Shown in pieces: positions 32,519 to 43,191 of a stretch of 64,000 bases of DNA. The stretch spans positions 14,084 to 78,083 of the forward strand of contig JAHDGK010000001.1 of assembly GCA_020627685.1 (NCBI GenBank). The letters run 5' to 3'. The notes under the pieces are model-generated. The model had not been told where the DNA came from. It did no database searches and was given only the letters and a program-made list of their open reading frames with translations. The number at the start of each line of letters is the position of its first letter. Within the stretch, counting starts at the first letter, position 1. The DNA comes from Granulosicoccus sp. Lineage in GTDB: Bacteria > Pseudomonadota > Gammaproteobacteria > Granulosicoccales > Granulosicoccaceae. Made by a program: the position numbers and the translations under genes.

Positions 32519-33432
32519 GTGCCTTCGAGCCGGACATCGATTTCTACCTGGAGGACTTACGGGTAGCGCGTCGGTGTTCACCTCACACGGTCAGTAATTA
32601 CGCCCGAGATTTAAAATCTATTGCGTTATCGGCGAAGGCTCGCGGTATCGACAGCTGGAAAGCTGTAACTGGCAACGATGTTCGTGCAATCGTTGCGCAG
32701 CAGCATCGTGACGGAATAGCAGGCCGGTCATTGGCAAGACGATTATCGGCATTGCGAGGGATGTATAACTTCCTTATCGGCCTGGGCAAGTGCGACGTCA
32801 ATCCGGCGCAAGATATTCTGGCACCCAAAGATAAAAAGGCGCTGCCGGCAACGCTTGATCCGGAAGAGGTTAGCCGCCTGCTGTCGCAAAATCTGAATGA
32901 CCCGATGATTTGCCGCGATTTGGCCATGTTCGAGTTGATGTATTCCTCTGGTTTGCGTTTAGCGGAACTCGTGAGTATTGATTTGGCCGATTTAGATTTA
33001 AGTGTTGGCCAGGTGCGTGTGACCGGTAAAGGTGGCAAAGTGCGTGATTTACCCGTTGGCGCTCATGCGGTTGAGGCCATCAATAAGTGGCTAGGCTACA
33101 GACGCAGTTTGCCGGGCGCGGATGACCGAGCGGTATTTTTAAGCTCACGTGGAAAGCGCATCGCTCCTCGTACCGTTCAAATGCGACTGAAAAAGTTAGC
33201 TGAATCCCAAGGACTTGATAGAGACTGCTATCCACATATGTTGAGGCATTCCTTTGCTAGTCATTTGCTAGAGAGCAGCGGGGACCTGCGAGCTGTGCAA
33301 GAACTGCTTGGGCATGCCGATATCAGTACGACGCAAATCTACACGCATCTGGACTTCCAGCATTTGGCGCAAGTTTATGAGGAGTCACATCCTCGGGCGC
33401 GACATGATCAGGTGGGTGGTGACAGGCGCTAG
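32515..33432 (+). CDS. xerC: Tyrosine recombinase XerC
   Basis: SAM-like N-terminal domain; SSGLRLAELVSIDLADL; HMLRHSFASHLLESSGDLRAVQELLGHADISTTQIYTHLD. Confidence 0.94.
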   Translation: MSAFEPDIDFYLEDLRVARRCSPHTVSNYARDLKSIALSAKARGIDSWKAVTGNDVRAIVAQQHRDGIAGRSLARRLSALRGMYNFLIGLGKCDVNPAQDILAPKDKKALPATLDPEEVSRLLSQNLNDPMICRDLAMFELMYSSGLRLAELVSIDLADLDLSVGQVRVTGKGGKVRDLPVGAHAVEAINKWLGYRRSLPGADDRAVFLSSRGKRIAPRTVQMRLKKLAESQGLDRDCYPHMLRHSFASHLLESSGDLRAVQELLGHADISTTQIYTHLDFQHLAQVYEESHPRARHDQVGGDRR

Positions 33433-33434
33433 CG

Positions 33435-35003
33435 CTAATCTTCGTTCACGTCCACCAGTGAATACTGACTGAACAGCCCGTTACTCTGCAAGCAACTGCG
33501 CAGTTGCATCTTTCGCGACCGCCCACCTTGGGATGCCGTGAGTTTGTCACCGGGTTGATAGAGGTAGGATGGTGTAAGCAAGGTTTGCAACACCGCTTTT
33601 TGCACTTTGCAGGCGATGATCAACGCGTTCTCACCAACGCCAATGTCTTTATCCAGTTCGGCGTCTTCACTCAAGTGATTGGCGAGTGTGTCCGATTGAG
33701 TGAGTGGATTTCGCTCGTCTCTTAAAACGCGAACGGGCAAGACACTCTTGGCGAGTATTTCCACGCCCATGCTGATGCCGTCGTTGCCTAATGCCTGTAC
33801 CCAGCGAATCACACCTAGAGGGGCATCCAGTTTGTTCTTTTTGGAATCGTTTTGGGATCTTAGCGGTGACTTGGGGTCGGTAATGCTGACAAGCTCTCCA
33901 ACTTGCACCAACCCCGCCCGGCATTGCGGATTCTGAATACACATGCCCTGCGCTGATCGATTTACGACCTTCCAGTTGGACGTATCTGAGCTGGATTTAT
34001 CTTCCAGTTGGTAGAGTAAGTGAGCGCATACTTCTTTGTGACCAAAAACAACCCGCTGTGTGTCGAACGTAATTTTCCGTGCACTGCGGCGTTGTCTTGA
34101 TCTGGATAAGGCGACGTGCAGCCTGGCTAATGATTGGCGTTCTAATGTGTCGCTGCCTAGTGTGGTCGTTGAATTATTGCCTAGTCGTGCAGAATGGGTA
34201 TCAATGCGATAGAGCACCGGGGCGATACTGAACCAGCGGACCATCTCTGGAGTACGGCTGACTAAGCTGTGTGCGGGTTCCGGACGTGATCCCGGCTTTA
34301 AATTAAACGCATAGTCGAAGCCTGCGAGGCTCTCAATATCCCTCTGAGTTTCGATACGGAGATCACGGATGCAGGTTTTTAAAAAATCGATAACTAATGG
34401 CAATTGCCTGACCCTTTGCTGAGGTAAGTCAGCAATCGTTAAAAGCAAAATGAAGCGATAGTGGTCTTGCAGCGAGAGTAATTCGGCGCTCTGGCTGGAC
34501 GACAACAACCCTTTTGCTTCTGCCAATACATAGAGTTGGTGGGCGTCGTTTATTAATGTATCGGGTACCGGACGATAGCCGTGCACAATAGCTTCAGCCT
34601 GACGCGCCAAAGCCTGCATGGCTCTACCGGCATCATCAGCTAAAGGGGTGCTGCTTTCGCTGAGTAATATTTTGAAAGCAAAAGCCTCTTCTCTATGAAG
34701 CGCATCGGATAAGCGTGCGTTGCGGGTAAATTCCCGTGACAAGGGCAAAGGTTGCGCGCGATGTGTTTCGCTTAAGTGGGACTGTAATTCACGGACGACG
34801 GGTACAAAGCAGCTGAGCACAGCACGGCGCTGATCGACATCATTGTGCAAGCGATTACTATGCTTCAAGCCGCGGTAAATTTCGCGGGCATCAGCGTCAG
34901 ATTCCAGAGGGTGAAGACCCTTCAGCCATTGCGTAACACCCTCCGGGTTGGTCGGAAAGCTCCCAGCATCGGCTTTGGTTCGTTGAGGAACAGTCAATTG
35001 CAT
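33435..35003 (-). CDS. Uncharacterised protein with a PilZ-like C-terminal region
   Basis: C-terminal WKVVNRSAQGMCIQNPQCRAGLVQVGELVSIT...LGVIRWVQALGNDGISMGVEILA resembles PilZ-type beta-barrel segments; large helical N-terminus. Confidence 0.6.
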   Translation of the reverse strand: MQLTVPQRTKADAGSFPTNPEGVTQWLKGLHPLESDADAREIYRGLKHSNRLHNDVDQRRAVLSCFVPVVRELQSHLSETHRAQPLPLSREFTRNARLSDALHREEAFAFKILLSESSTPLADDAGRAMQALARQAEAIVHGYRPVPDTLINDAHQLYVLAEAKGLLSSSQSAELLSLQDHYRFILLLTIADLPQQRVRQLPLVIDFLKTCIRDLRIETQRDIESLAGFDYAFNLKPGSRPEPAHSLVSRTPEMVRWFSIAPVLYRIDTHSARLGNNSTTTLGSDTLERQSLARLHVALSRSRQRRSARKITFDTQRVVFGHKEVCAHLLYQLEDKSSSDTSNWKVVNRSAQGMCIQNPQCRAGLVQVGELVSITDPKSPLRSQNDSKKNKLDAPLGVIRWVQALGNDGISMGVEILAKSVLPVRVLRDERNPLTQSDTLANHLSEDAELDKDIGVGENALIIACKVQKAVLQTLLTPSYLYQPGDKLTASQGGRSRKMQLRSCLQSNGLFSQYSLVDVNED

Positions 35004-35101
35004 GGCGAGAGGCTAACACAGCCGGGCGAAAAGCATTGTTGGCACCGTTAGAACTTCAGCAGAGGTACACTGGTAGGTCTTACTAACTGAGGGTGGGTGA
35101 A

Positions 35102-35647
35102 TTGGAACAGTACCGTGGAACCACTATCTGCTCGGTGCGTCGTGGCAATCAAGTTGTCATCGGTGGTGACGGCCAAGTCAGCATGGGCAATGTGGTCATG
35201 AAAGGCAATGCGCGTAAGGTTCGCCGCTTGTACCGCGACAAAGTGATCGCGGGTTTTGCCGGTGGGACCGCAGATGCTTTTACCTTATTTGAGCGATTTG
35301 AAGCCAAGTTGGAGGCTCATGGAGGCCAGCTGACGCGTGCCGCAGTGGAGTTAGCCAAAGACTGGCGCACAGATCGTATGCTGCGAAGATTAGAAGCCCT
35401 ATTGGCAGTCGCTGATGAGACAGCTTCCTTGGTCATTACAGGCAACGGTGATGTCATTGAGCCGGAGGGCGGACTAATAGCGATTGGTTCCGGTGGCGAC
35501 TTTGCCAAGTCTGCAGCCAGAGCGTTGCTCGATCACACGGAATTATCGGCCGAAGAGATCGTTCGTTACAGTCTTGAAACTGCCGGGGACATCTGCATCT
35601 ATACCAATAAGAATCTGACCATCGAAACCCTGAATTTTGACGCCTGA
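35102..35647 (+). CDS. hslV: ATP-dependent protease subunit HslV
   Basis: [42 protein letters not shown]. Probable TTG start at 35102 behind gagggtgg; the tracked ORF starts at a GTG at 35093. Confidence 0.95.
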   Translation: MEQYRGTTICSVRRGNQVVIGGDGQVSMGNVVMKGNARKVRRLYRDKVIAGFAGGTADAFTLFERFEAKLEAHGGQLTRAAVELAKDWRTDRMLRRLEALLAVADETASLVITGNGDVIEPEGGLIAIGSGGDFAKSAARALLDHTELSAEEIVRYSLETAGDICIYTNKNLTIETLNFDA

Positions 35648-35697
35648 GACAGCTTCAGACGGCTTGATAATCAAATAAGAGATAGTTGTTTAACCCT

Positions 35698-37029
35698 ATG
35701 TCAAATATGACCCCTCGTGAAATTGTCCAGGAATTGGATAAGCACATCATTGGGCAAGCCAGTGCAAAGCGTGCTGTGGCTATTGCCCTTCGTAATCGCT
35801 GGAGGCGGCAACAGCTGCCTGCCGAGCTAAAAAGCGAAATTACCCCCAAGAACATCCTCATGATCGGCCCGACCGGTGTGGGTAAAACCGAAATTGCCCG
35901 CCGATTGGCCAAGCTGGCGAATGCGCCGTTTATTAAAGTTGAGGCCACCAAATTCACTGAAGTGGGGTATGTCGGCCGCGATGTCGAATCCATTATTCGT
36001 GACTTGGCTGACGTGGCATTAAAGGAAGTCAAAGAACAGGCCATTCAAAAAATGCGCAATCGGGCGGAAGATGCTGCAGAGGAACGTGTGCTGGATGTTC
36101 TACTACCGCCTGCATCATCCGTTGGATTCAGTGTGAACGAAACACCCGAAAGCAGCACACGGCAAAAATTTCGCAAGAAGCTGCGCGAAGGTGACCTTGA
36201 TGATAAAGAAATAGAAATCGATGTCAGCATGCAGCCAGCAGGTGTAGAGATTATGGCGCCGCCAGGAATGGAAGAAATGTCGCAGCAACTGCAAGGCATG
36301 TTTCAGAACCTGGGTGGAGATCGCACAAAAAAACGCAAGATGGCGATCAAAGATGCCATGAAGCTGCTCATTGAAGAAGAAGCTGCGAAGCTGGTTAATG
36401 ATGAAGAGCTTAAAACCCAGGCCTTAGAAAACATCGAGCAAAACGGTATTGTTTTCATCGATGAGATTGATAAGGTCGCTCGCGGTGGTGAGCGCTCAGG
36501 TGGAGCTGATGTCTCCCGAGATGGCGTCCAGAGAGATCTTCTACCTTTGATAGAAGGCAGCACAGTGTCAACTAAGTTCGGCATGATTAAGACAGACCAC
36601 ATCCTGTTTATTGCCTGCGGTGCCTTTCATTTATCAAAGCCGTCAGATCTCATCCCGGAGTTGCAGGGAAGATTGCCTATTCGGGTAGAGCTTGATGCAC
36701 TGACCACCCCCGACTTCATCCGTATTCTCAGTGAGCCGGATGCCTCACTCACAGAACAGGCTGTTGCCTTGTTGGGCACAGAGAAAGTCACGCTTGATTT
36801 TACTGAAAGTGGAATTGCGCGAATTGCCGAAGTGGCCTGGCAGGTGAACGAAAGCACAGAAAACATCGGTGCAAGACGTTTACACACAGTGATGGAGCGA
36901 TTACTTGAATCCGCTTCATTCGATGCATCGGATAAAAGTGGTACAACACTGACTATTGATGCCGATTATGTCGACAACCATTTGGGCAACCTCGTGGAAG
37001 ATGTCGATTTAAGTCGCTACATTCTTTAA
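35698..37029 (+). CDS. hslU: ATP-dependent protease ATPase subunit HslU
   Basis: [34 protein letters not shown]; Walker [29 protein letters not shown]-terminal LSRYIL. Confidence 0.97.
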   Translation: MSNMTPREIVQELDKHIIGQASAKRAVAIALRNRWRRQQLPAELKSEITPKNILMIGPTGVGKTEIARRLAKLANAPFIKVEATKFTEVGYVGRDVESIIRDLADVALKEVKEQAIQKMRNRAEDAAEERVLDVLLPPASSVGFSVNETPESSTRQKFRKKLREGDLDDKEIEIDVSMQPAGVEIMAPPGMEEMSQQLQGMFQNLGGDRTKKRKMAIKDAMKLLIEEEAAKLVNDEELKTQALENIEQNGIVFIDEIDKVARGGERSGGADVSRDGVQRDLLPLIEGSTVSTKFGMIKTDHILFIACGAFHLSKPSDLIPELQGRLPIRVELDALTTPDFIRILSEPDASLTEQAVALLGTEKVTLDFTESGIARIAEVAWQVNESTENIGARRLHTVMERLLESASFDASDKSGTTLTIDADYVDNHLGNLVEDVDLSRYIL

Positions 37030-37052
37030 AACTTGCGGACAAATCCTCAACC

Positions 37053-37403
37053 ATGCCAAGACCAACAGACATAAAGCTGCATCAAAAAAGCCGTGTACTT
37101 GAGCTGCAGTTTGACGATGGATTTGAATGCAATCTCACCTGTGAATATCTTCGGGTTAACTCGCCTTCCGCCGAGGTACAAGGCCACGGACCTGGCCAGG
37201 AAGTGCTTCAGTACGGTAAGGAGTCTGTTGGTATTACTGCCTTAGAGCCCAGCGGAAATTACGCGTTAAAAATTCATTTCGATGATGGCCACGATTCAGG
37301 GCTCTTCACCTGGGATTACCTGTATGGATTAGGTAAACACTATGAAGAGAACTGGAAGGGCTACCTGGCCAAACTTGAAGCGGCCGGGAAAAGTCGTCGT
37401 TAG
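37053..37403 (+). CDS. DUF971 / gamma-butyrobetaine hydroxylase-like N-terminal domain protein
   Basis: PTDIKLHQKSRVLELQFDDGFECNLTCEYLRVNSPSAEVQGHGPGQ...YALKIHFDDGHDSGLFTWDYLYGL. Confidence 0.9.
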   Translation: MPRPTDIKLHQKSRVLELQFDDGFECNLTCEYLRVNSPSAEVQGHGPGQEVLQYGKESVGITALEPSGNYALKIHFDDGHDSGLFTWDYLYGLGKHYEENWKGYLAKLEAAGKSRR

Positions 37404-37450
37404 ATGTTCCAAGTGTGATCCAACAGTCATAATTATGAGGTAAGTGGAAC

Positions 37451-38197
37451 GTGAGCGACGATAAAACACATTTCGGGTATCAGGACGTCGACAAGGCTGC
37501 CAAAGCAGGCATGGTCGGTCAGGTCTTCGATTCGGTAGCCTCTAAATATGATGTCATGAATGATCTCATGTCATTCGGGGTTCATCGCGTCTGGAAACGT
37601 TTTACTCTGGACCAATCAGGAGTGCGTCCCGGTCAAGCTGTATTGGATCTTGCCGGCGGTACTGGTGACTTAGCTGCAAAGTTTTCTAAGCGTGTTGGCA
37701 AACACGGTTTGGTGGTTCTTGCCGATATCAACGCGTCCATGCTATTCACAGGTCGCGACAAGCTCCTTGATAATGGTGTAATCGGAAATGTTGATTACAC
37801 GCAGGCAAATGCCGAAGAACTTCCATTTGCCGATGATTCTTTCGATTGCATAACTATCGCGTTTGGTTTGCGTAATGTCACCGACAAAGACAAAGCGCTT
37901 CGTTCAATGAATCGTGTGTTAAAGCCCGGCGGACGTTTGTTAGTCTTAGAATTTTCCAAACCTGTTTTGCCTTTACTGAGCAAAGCCTACGATGCCTATT
38001 CGTTTACTGCACTGCCTATGATGGGTAAGCTCGTCGCTAACGATGCAGATAGCTATCGTTACCTTGCGGAATCCATACGCATGCACCCCGATCAATCCAC
38101 ACTGAAACAAATGATGGAAGATGCCGGGTTCGCTAAAGCCAATTACCACAATTTAACCGGTGGAATCGTGGCTTTGCATAAAGGCTATAAGGTTTAA
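37451..38197 (+). CDS. ubiE: Ubiquinone/menaquinone biosynthesis C-methyltransferase
   Basis: [78 protein letters not shown]. Confidence 0.97.
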   Translation: MSDDKTHFGYQDVDKAAKAGMVGQVFDSVASKYDVMNDLMSFGVHRVWKRFTLDQSGVRPGQAVLDLAGGTGDLAAKFSKRVGKHGLVVLADINASMLFTGRDKLLDNGVIGNVDYTQANAEELPFADDSFDCITIAFGLRNVTDKDKALRSMNRVLKPGGRLLVLEFSKPVLPLLSKAYDAYSFTALPMMGKLVANDADSYRYLAESIRMHPDQSTLKQMMEDAGFAKANYHNLTGGIVALHKGYKV

Positions 38198-38256
38198 GAG
38201 CTCATGAACTTGCCTGCTGTGGCACCTGCACTAAACGATTGATATCAGACAACGCC

Positions 38257-38874
38257 ATGAGCACACTTCCATCACCCGTCAATGCAGCGATAGAACGTGC
38301 TATCGAAGCCCTATTGCAGCTAGACCCTGACACGCGTCAACGCTTATCCTCATTGGAGGGTAAGGTTATCGCTATCAACATGACTCAGCCGACGGTGAGT
38401 GTGGTGTTGTCCATTGTCGATCAACGGGTCAATGTTATTGGTCAGACAGACACACCTGCAGATACCACCTTGACAGGCACTCTCAGTGCGCTGCGTAGTC
38501 TTTCATCAGGTAACGATGCTTTATATCAAGGTGATGTGACTGTCGAGGGTGATATTGGTATCGGTCAGGAGTTAAAAGAAATTGTGGCATCACTGGATCC
38601 TGACTGGGAAGAATTTCTATCCCCTGTGTTAGGCGACACTGTGGTGCATCAGCTCTCTGTCTTTAGTCAGAGTCTTAGCTCATGGATGCAACGCACCCGT
38701 TCTGCTATGCGACAAAATACCAGTGAGTATCTACAAGAAGAAGCAGAGGTGCTAGCACCCAATAGTGAGATACAAGCATTCTGCCTTGAGGTTGATGAGG
38801 TTCGGGCTGCTGGTGATCGTCTAGAAGCGCGAGTAAGTAGACTGGAGTCGCGGCAACAGGGAGAAGGCGCTTGA
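38257..38874 (+). CDS. ubiJ: Ubiquinone biosynthesis accessory factor UbiJ (SCP2 domain)
   Basis: SCP2-like SLEGKVIAINMTQPTVSVVLSIVDQRVNVIGQ...DVTVEGDIGIGQELKEIVASLDPDWEEFLSPVLGD; lies between ubiE and ubiB. Start at MSTLPSPVNAA. Confidence 0.88.
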   Translation: MSTLPSPVNAAIERAIEALLQLDPDTRQRLSSLEGKVIAINMTQPTVSVVLSIVDQRVNVIGQTDTPADTTLTGTLSALRSLSSGNDALYQGDVTVEGDIGIGQELKEIVASLDPDWEEFLSPVLGDTVVHQLSVFSQSLSSWMQRTRSAMRQNTSEYLQEEAEVLAPNSEIQAFCLEVDEVRAAGDRLEARVSRLESRQQGEGA

Positions 38875-40538
38875 TTGGTCGCCTCGCTCGATTTGCCAGG
38901 ATAGAACACGTCTTAGTCAAATACGGCCTAGAGCAACTGTTTTTAGAGCAAACCCGGGCTTCCGCTCTTCAGCATGTGTTTATTCTCTCTCCAACTCGTT
39001 GGATGAATCGGGAATTGCGCAGCCTTCCGCGCGGTGAGCGTTTACGCTTAGCGCTCGAAGAGCTAGGGCCAGTGTTTGTAAAACTGGGACAAGTACTGTC
39101 AACCAGACGCGACCTATTGCCGGATGATATTGGCAATGCCCTGACGCAGCTTCAAGATAACGTCAAACCGTTTTCCAGCGAAGAGGCACGTGCTGAAATA
39201 GAATCGTCGTTAGATGAATCTATTGATGTTCTTTTTAAACGCTTTGATGATACACCGATAGCATCTGCCTCTATTGCACAGGTTCATGGTGTAGAACTGC
39301 ACGACGGTACCCAAGCGATCGCAAAGGTACTACGGCCGGGAATTAAAAAAACTATCGATAGGGACATCAGCTTGATGTACCTATTGGCCGACATGGCGGC
39401 GCTGGCACTTCATGATGGAAAGCGTTTACGCCCGCGTGAAGTTGTTTCGGAGTACGAGCGAACCATCCATGATGAATTAAACCTAGTTGCAGAAGCCACA
39501 AACGCCGTGGTTTTACGAAACAACTTTAAAGATTCTAAAACCTTGTACATCCCGGAGATTTACTGGGAGTACACACGCAACACGGTCATGGTGCAGGAAA
39601 GAATTTCCGGTATTTCTATTCGTGATATTGATGCAATGGAAGCCAACGGCACTGACATGAAAAAGCTGGCAGAGCATGGGGTGGAAATTTTTTATACTCA
39701 AGTGTTCGATCATAATTTCTTTCATGCGGACATGCATCCTGGAAATATTTTTGTCTCGCGAGAGAATCCTGATCATCCGCAGTACATTGCTGTAGATTTC
39801 GGTATCGTTGGATCCTTGACCGAGGAAGATCAACGATATATTGGTGAAAATCTTTTAGCGTTTTTCCAGCGTGACTATCGACGCGTAGCACAGCTGCATA
39901 TCGATTCCGGGTGGGTGCCCAAACACACGCGTGTCAGCGAATTAGAAGCAGGTGTTCGGGCGGTGTGCGAACCTATTTTCGATAAACCCTTATCGGAAAT
40001 CTCCTTTGGAGATGTATTGCTAAATCTATTTCATATAGCCCGACGATTTGAAATGGAGGTGCAGCCACAATTAGTTTTACTGCAAAAAACCTTACTCAAT
40101 ATTGAAGGGCTGGGTAGAGAGCTTTACCCCGATCTTGACTTATGGGCTACTGGCAAACCGTTTTTAAAACGATGGGTGGTCAAGCAAAACAATCCCCAAA
40201 CCGTGATAAAACGATTTGTAGATCAAGCCCCTATGCTTCTAAAAATCATGCCTGACATGCCGATGCTGGTTCATGATTATTTGAAACTGCAAAATCAGTC
40301 GATGAGTGAAGGGCGACATTCCTTCGAGCACAATCAATATTCATCAAAAAGCAGCGCTTCAGGATCTGGAAGATCACTGCACTACAGTATTACTGGCGCC
40401 GCTCTTGTGGTGTCCTCTGCGTTGTTGGGTAGTGCTGGAATTATCAGTGGGCAAGATTCCACTTCAAGCTGGGTATGGTTAGCGGGTGTCTTCGGAGCGG
40501 CGCTGCTAATACTCGGTTTATTTAAAGCTAAGCGTTAG
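38871..40538 (+). CDS. ubiB: Ubiquinone biosynthesis kinase-like protein UbiB
   Basis: ALEELGPVFVKLGQVLSTRRDLLPDDI; SASIAQVHGVELHDGTQAIAKVLRPGIKK; FHADMHPGNIFVS; two C-terminal TM segments. Confidence 0.96.
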   Translation: MIGRLARFARIEHVLVKYGLEQLFLEQTRASALQHVFILSPTRWMNRELRSLPRGERLRLALEELGPVFVKLGQVLSTRRDLLPDDIGNALTQLQDNVKPFSSEEARAEIESSLDESIDVLFKRFDDTPIASASIAQVHGVELHDGTQAIAKVLRPGIKKTIDRDISLMYLLADMAALALHDGKRLRPREVVSEYERTIHDELNLVAEATNAVVLRNNFKDSKTLYIPEIYWEYTRNTVMVQERISGISIRDIDAMEANGTDMKKLAEHGVEIFYTQVFDHNFFHADMHPGNIFVSRENPDHPQYIAVDFGIVGSLTEEDQRYIGENLLAFFQRDYRRVAQLHIDSGWVPKHTRVSELEAGVRAVCEPIFDKPLSEISFGDVLLNLFHIARRFEMEVQPQLVLLQKTLLNIEGLGRELYPDLDLWATGKPFLKRWVVKQNNPQTVIKRFVDQAPMLLKIMPDMPMLVHDYLKLQNQSMSEGRHSFEHNQYSSKSSASGSGRSLHYSITGAALVVSSALLGSAGIISGQDSTSSWVWLAGVFGAALLILGLFKAKR

Positions 40539-40561
40539 CCCTATATAGCTAACAGCATTTG

Positions 40562-41746
40562 TCAGCGTAGTTGACATTGGGACTCTGGTTCGTCAATGCC
40601 CAAGGTGTCGACGTAGTGTTTAGGGTGTAGGAACTTTGGCATAGGTGCAATCGCTATTACTGCATCTGGCGTTGATAACAAAATGGGTTGTCTAAGTTGA
40701 TTGTTCCAATGACGTATCGAGCCACGCGTCCCCTTGTAAAGATCCACCTGAGATGCGGGGTCTTGCAGCACTGCAAGTAAATTCAAGTCGTCCCCTTTCT
40801 GCCGACTGTTGATGCTGTTACTAATCAGTTTTATAGCACTCCATGCAGCAAACTCAGCATCGGTCATTGATATTTGAGAACTTAAAGGCTCGCCTGTTTT
40901 GAAGGTTCGATAGCGTTCATTGAGTTGTGGTGCGCCGTAACGCTCAAGCGAGAAATGCCAGCTTGCTGGGGTGAGTCCTACATCACCAACAACGGGTCTT
41001 GCGCTTCGAGTGCTGTATTGCAAATAACGTCCGTAGTCTTTTTGTGAGTCGATGACTGCAACAACATCGTATGAGATCCCGCCGGTTATAAATTCGGGTT
41101 TGTTTTCATCTCTGTCATCCGGGTGGTGTGACAATGAGAAGATGCGCTGATCGACTACCGTTGCACCGAATTTCTTTAAACTGACCAAGAGTGTTTTAGC
41201 ACGTTCAGTATCTTTCTCTGAAGGGCCTTGTATGACTAAGACTTTTCGCCAACCCCGATAGACGAGAAATTGACCTAAGGCGTCGAAATACATTTGATCG
41301 GAAGGGATAGTGTGAAACACATGCGTAAGGCATAGTGTATCTCTTAACTGCGCATCGCTATGGCGTACGTTGAATGCGATCAGTTTTAGTTTGTTGGTGA
41401 TCTGAGCAACCTGCTCCATAGTGTCCAACGGCAAATCTAAAATAAGTAAACTTGAAGGAATAAGCTCTTTAAGTTGATCATCTAAATTACGTTCCGCATC
41501 AAGCGTTAGCTGATGAATATTTGCATTAATACCTAGTGTTTTGAACAGCGTGGATGATTCATACACGGCGAGTTCGACGGCTCTAAGCACCGGACGATCT
41601 GGTTTTACAGTAATGCCTGCAAAGCTTTTTCCGGAGTTTTTTCTATCCTCCGAGCTTGACGTGATTATCGTGATATCAAAGTCGTTGGAGACTGCCGGAG
41701 CCGATAAAAAACAGCATGCCAGAAGTATCAATTTGTGAAGCTTCAA
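40562..41746 (-). CDS. ABC-type substrate-binding protein of the PQQ-dependent alcohol dehydrogenase-associated type
   Basis: Signal peptide; VFHTIPSDQMYFDALGQFLVYRGWRKVLVIQGPSEKD periplasmic binding fold; next to a PQQ-associated beta-propeller gene. Matches remembered features of the TIGR03863 family; not searched. Confidence 0.72.
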   Translation of the reverse strand: MKLHKLILLACCFLSAPAVSNDFDITIITSSSEDRKNSGKSFAGITVKPDRPVLRAVELAVYESSTLFKTLGINANIHQLTLDAERNLDDQLKELIPSSLLILDLPLDTMEQVAQITNKLKLIAFNVRHSDAQLRDTLCLTHVFHTIPSDQMYFDALGQFLVYRGWRKVLVIQGPSEKDTERAKTLLVSLKKFGATVVDQRIFSLSHHPDDRDENKPEFITGGISYDVVAVIDSQKDYGRYLQYSTRSARPVVGDVGLTPASWHFSLERYGAPQLNERYRTFKTGEPLSSQISMTDAEFAAWSAIKLISNSINSRQKGDDLNLLAVLQDPASQVDLYKGTRGSIRHWNNQLRQPILLSTPDAVIAIAPMPKFLHPKHYVDTLGIDEPESQCQLR

Positions 41747-42750
41747 TCGAATACCTCCACAGAGTGTGGGACGAGCCCGGTACGACTGGTTTTAAGTGGG
41801 CGCATCTTTTGAACATCAATTAAAGTGACATCATCTGAAAGCCCGTTGAGTACAAACAACTGTTTGTCGTCGGGGGTTAACGCAAGGCCCCACGGACGAC
41901 GCCCTACCAGTATGTATTTAAGTATTTCACGTTTGGCGGCGTCAATGATAACAACGTGGTTCGCAGAGCCTAAGGCTACGAACGCGGTGTCTCCGGTTTG
42001 ATTAAACAGAATATCCACCGGGGTAAGTTGTTCACTACGAAAGCCTCGAGGAGCAAAAATGATTTCATCGATCTTTTCGAAACTGTTTGTATCAAATATC
42101 TCTACGCGACTACCCATTTCGGATGACACCCACAGTTCGGTATTGCGAATGGATAAGCGCCGTGGGCGTAGGTTGGTAATAATGATGTCAATAGCTGAGT
42201 AGTCGGTTCCGTCGAAGACATGGACCAATCCTGCGTTTTCTGATGCAATGAAAATCAGATTGCCATCGTCGGTCAATGCAATGCCGTCAGGCTCCAGCCC
42301 TGTCGCTAGATAAGCCAGGATGTTGCCTGAGCGAACATCAATTACCGTGGCTTTAGAAGCGCCTTCATTAGAGACTATTAATCGTTCACTTGCGGTATGG
42401 AAAACCAAGTACATGGCGCCAGGCACATCCTGGTAAGTTCGTATAATTTGTCGTTTAGTCAGATCAAACTCAACGACCTTGGCGTCGTCTGAACAGGCGA
42501 TATACAACGAATTATTCGCCTTGTTTTGAGCCATTCCCCTTGGTCGATTGCAGATAGGAACAAGCTCTTGATTTTTCCCATTGTCGTCCATGAAAACGAG
42601 ATTGCCGGAGCGCTCGTTACTGATGGCAACGGTTGCGGAGTACGCTGGTAGACTAAAAGCCAATAACGCTATCGTATTGGCCAAGGCGTGCGATGCCACA
42701 CGTAAGATATGCTTTATACCTGACAAGCGTTTTGCACTGCCTGATTCCAT
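41743..42750 (-). CDS. PQQ-dependent catabolism-associated beta-propeller (YVTN-like) protein
   Basis: Repeated blades: VAISNERSGNLVFMDDNGK, IACSDDAKVVEFDL, VSNEGASKATVIDVRSGNILAYLATGLEPDGIALTDDG, VGRRPWGLALTPDDKQLFVLNGLSDDVTLIDVQ. Resembles TIGR03866. Confidence 0.8.
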   Translation of the reverse strand: MESGSAKRLSGIKHILRVASHALANTIALLAFSLPAYSATVAISNERSGNLVFMDDNGKNQELVPICNRPRGMAQNKANNSLYIACSDDAKVVEFDLTKRQIIRTYQDVPGAMYLVFHTASERLIVSNEGASKATVIDVRSGNILAYLATGLEPDGIALTDDGNLIFIASENAGLVHVFDGTDYSAIDIIITNLRPRRLSIRNTELWVSSEMGSRVEIFDTNSFEKIDEIIFAPRGFRSEQLTPVDILFNQTGDTAFVALGSANHVVIIDAAKREILKYILVGRRPWGLALTPDDKQLFVLNGLSDDVTLIDVQKMRPLKTSRTGLVPHSVEVFD

Positions 42751-42809
42751 AGACTTTTAAGCGCTATCCTTTATGGTGTTGTTTTAAGCTCGCGCCGCTA
42801 TTGTATTGG

Positions 42810-43130
42810 TCAGAGGCTTGGCTCTTTAACAGTCAATTCGAATGCAGCATACCAGGCCGCCAGATTTTTAATGTCCTCTAACGAGAGTGCCTGAGCAATG
42901 ATGCTCATGCGACGATCCTGACGCATACCTTTTTGATAATCAACCATTGCTTTTTCAAGGTAATAAGCGCCTTGTCCAGCTAGGTTTGGAGACTCGGGAT
43001 CTTTTGCAATGCCGTTTTTACCGTGGCAAACGGAGCATTGGGATGACAGTGCCTGGCCTTTCGCTAAATCGGCCGAGTGGCCATGTGCGCTCACTAGGAG
43101 TATGCCAAGACACAAGAGCAAACTTTTCAA
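42810..43130 (-). CDS. c-type cytochrome (cytochrome c553-like), secreted
   Basis: Signal peptide LKSLLLCLGILLVSAHGHSA, heme motif CSVCHG, NLAGQGAYYLEKAMVDYQKGMRQDRRMSIIAQALS. Probable TTG start at 43130; the tracked ORF extends to 43163. Confidence 0.88.
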   Translation of the reverse strand: MKSLLLCLGILLVSAHGHSADLAKGQALSSQCSVCHGKNGIAKDPESPNLAGQGAYYLEKAMVDYQKGMRQDRRMSIIAQALSLEDIKNLAAWYAAFELTVKEPSL

Positions 43131-43151
43131 CGTGTTTTTCCTTCTCAAAAT

Positions 43152-43175
43152 GCCCCGGCCCAAAATGGCCGAGGC
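43152..43175 (-). promoter_or_regulatory. Intercistronic hairpin between the PQQ-type dehydrogenase and cytochrome c genes
   Basis: On the minus strand: GCCTCGGCC-attttg-GGCCGGGGC, 9 bp with one G-U wobble, just 5' of the probable cytochrome start. Confidence 0.5.
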
Positions 43176-43191
43176 TGTTTAACAGCTAAAC

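Noticed and set aside
32515-33432. Tyrosine recombinase considered as a mobile-element integrase
   Set aside because: Its position after lysA-dapF-DUF484 and its sequence identify it as housekeeping xerC; no att repeats or cargo genes seen.
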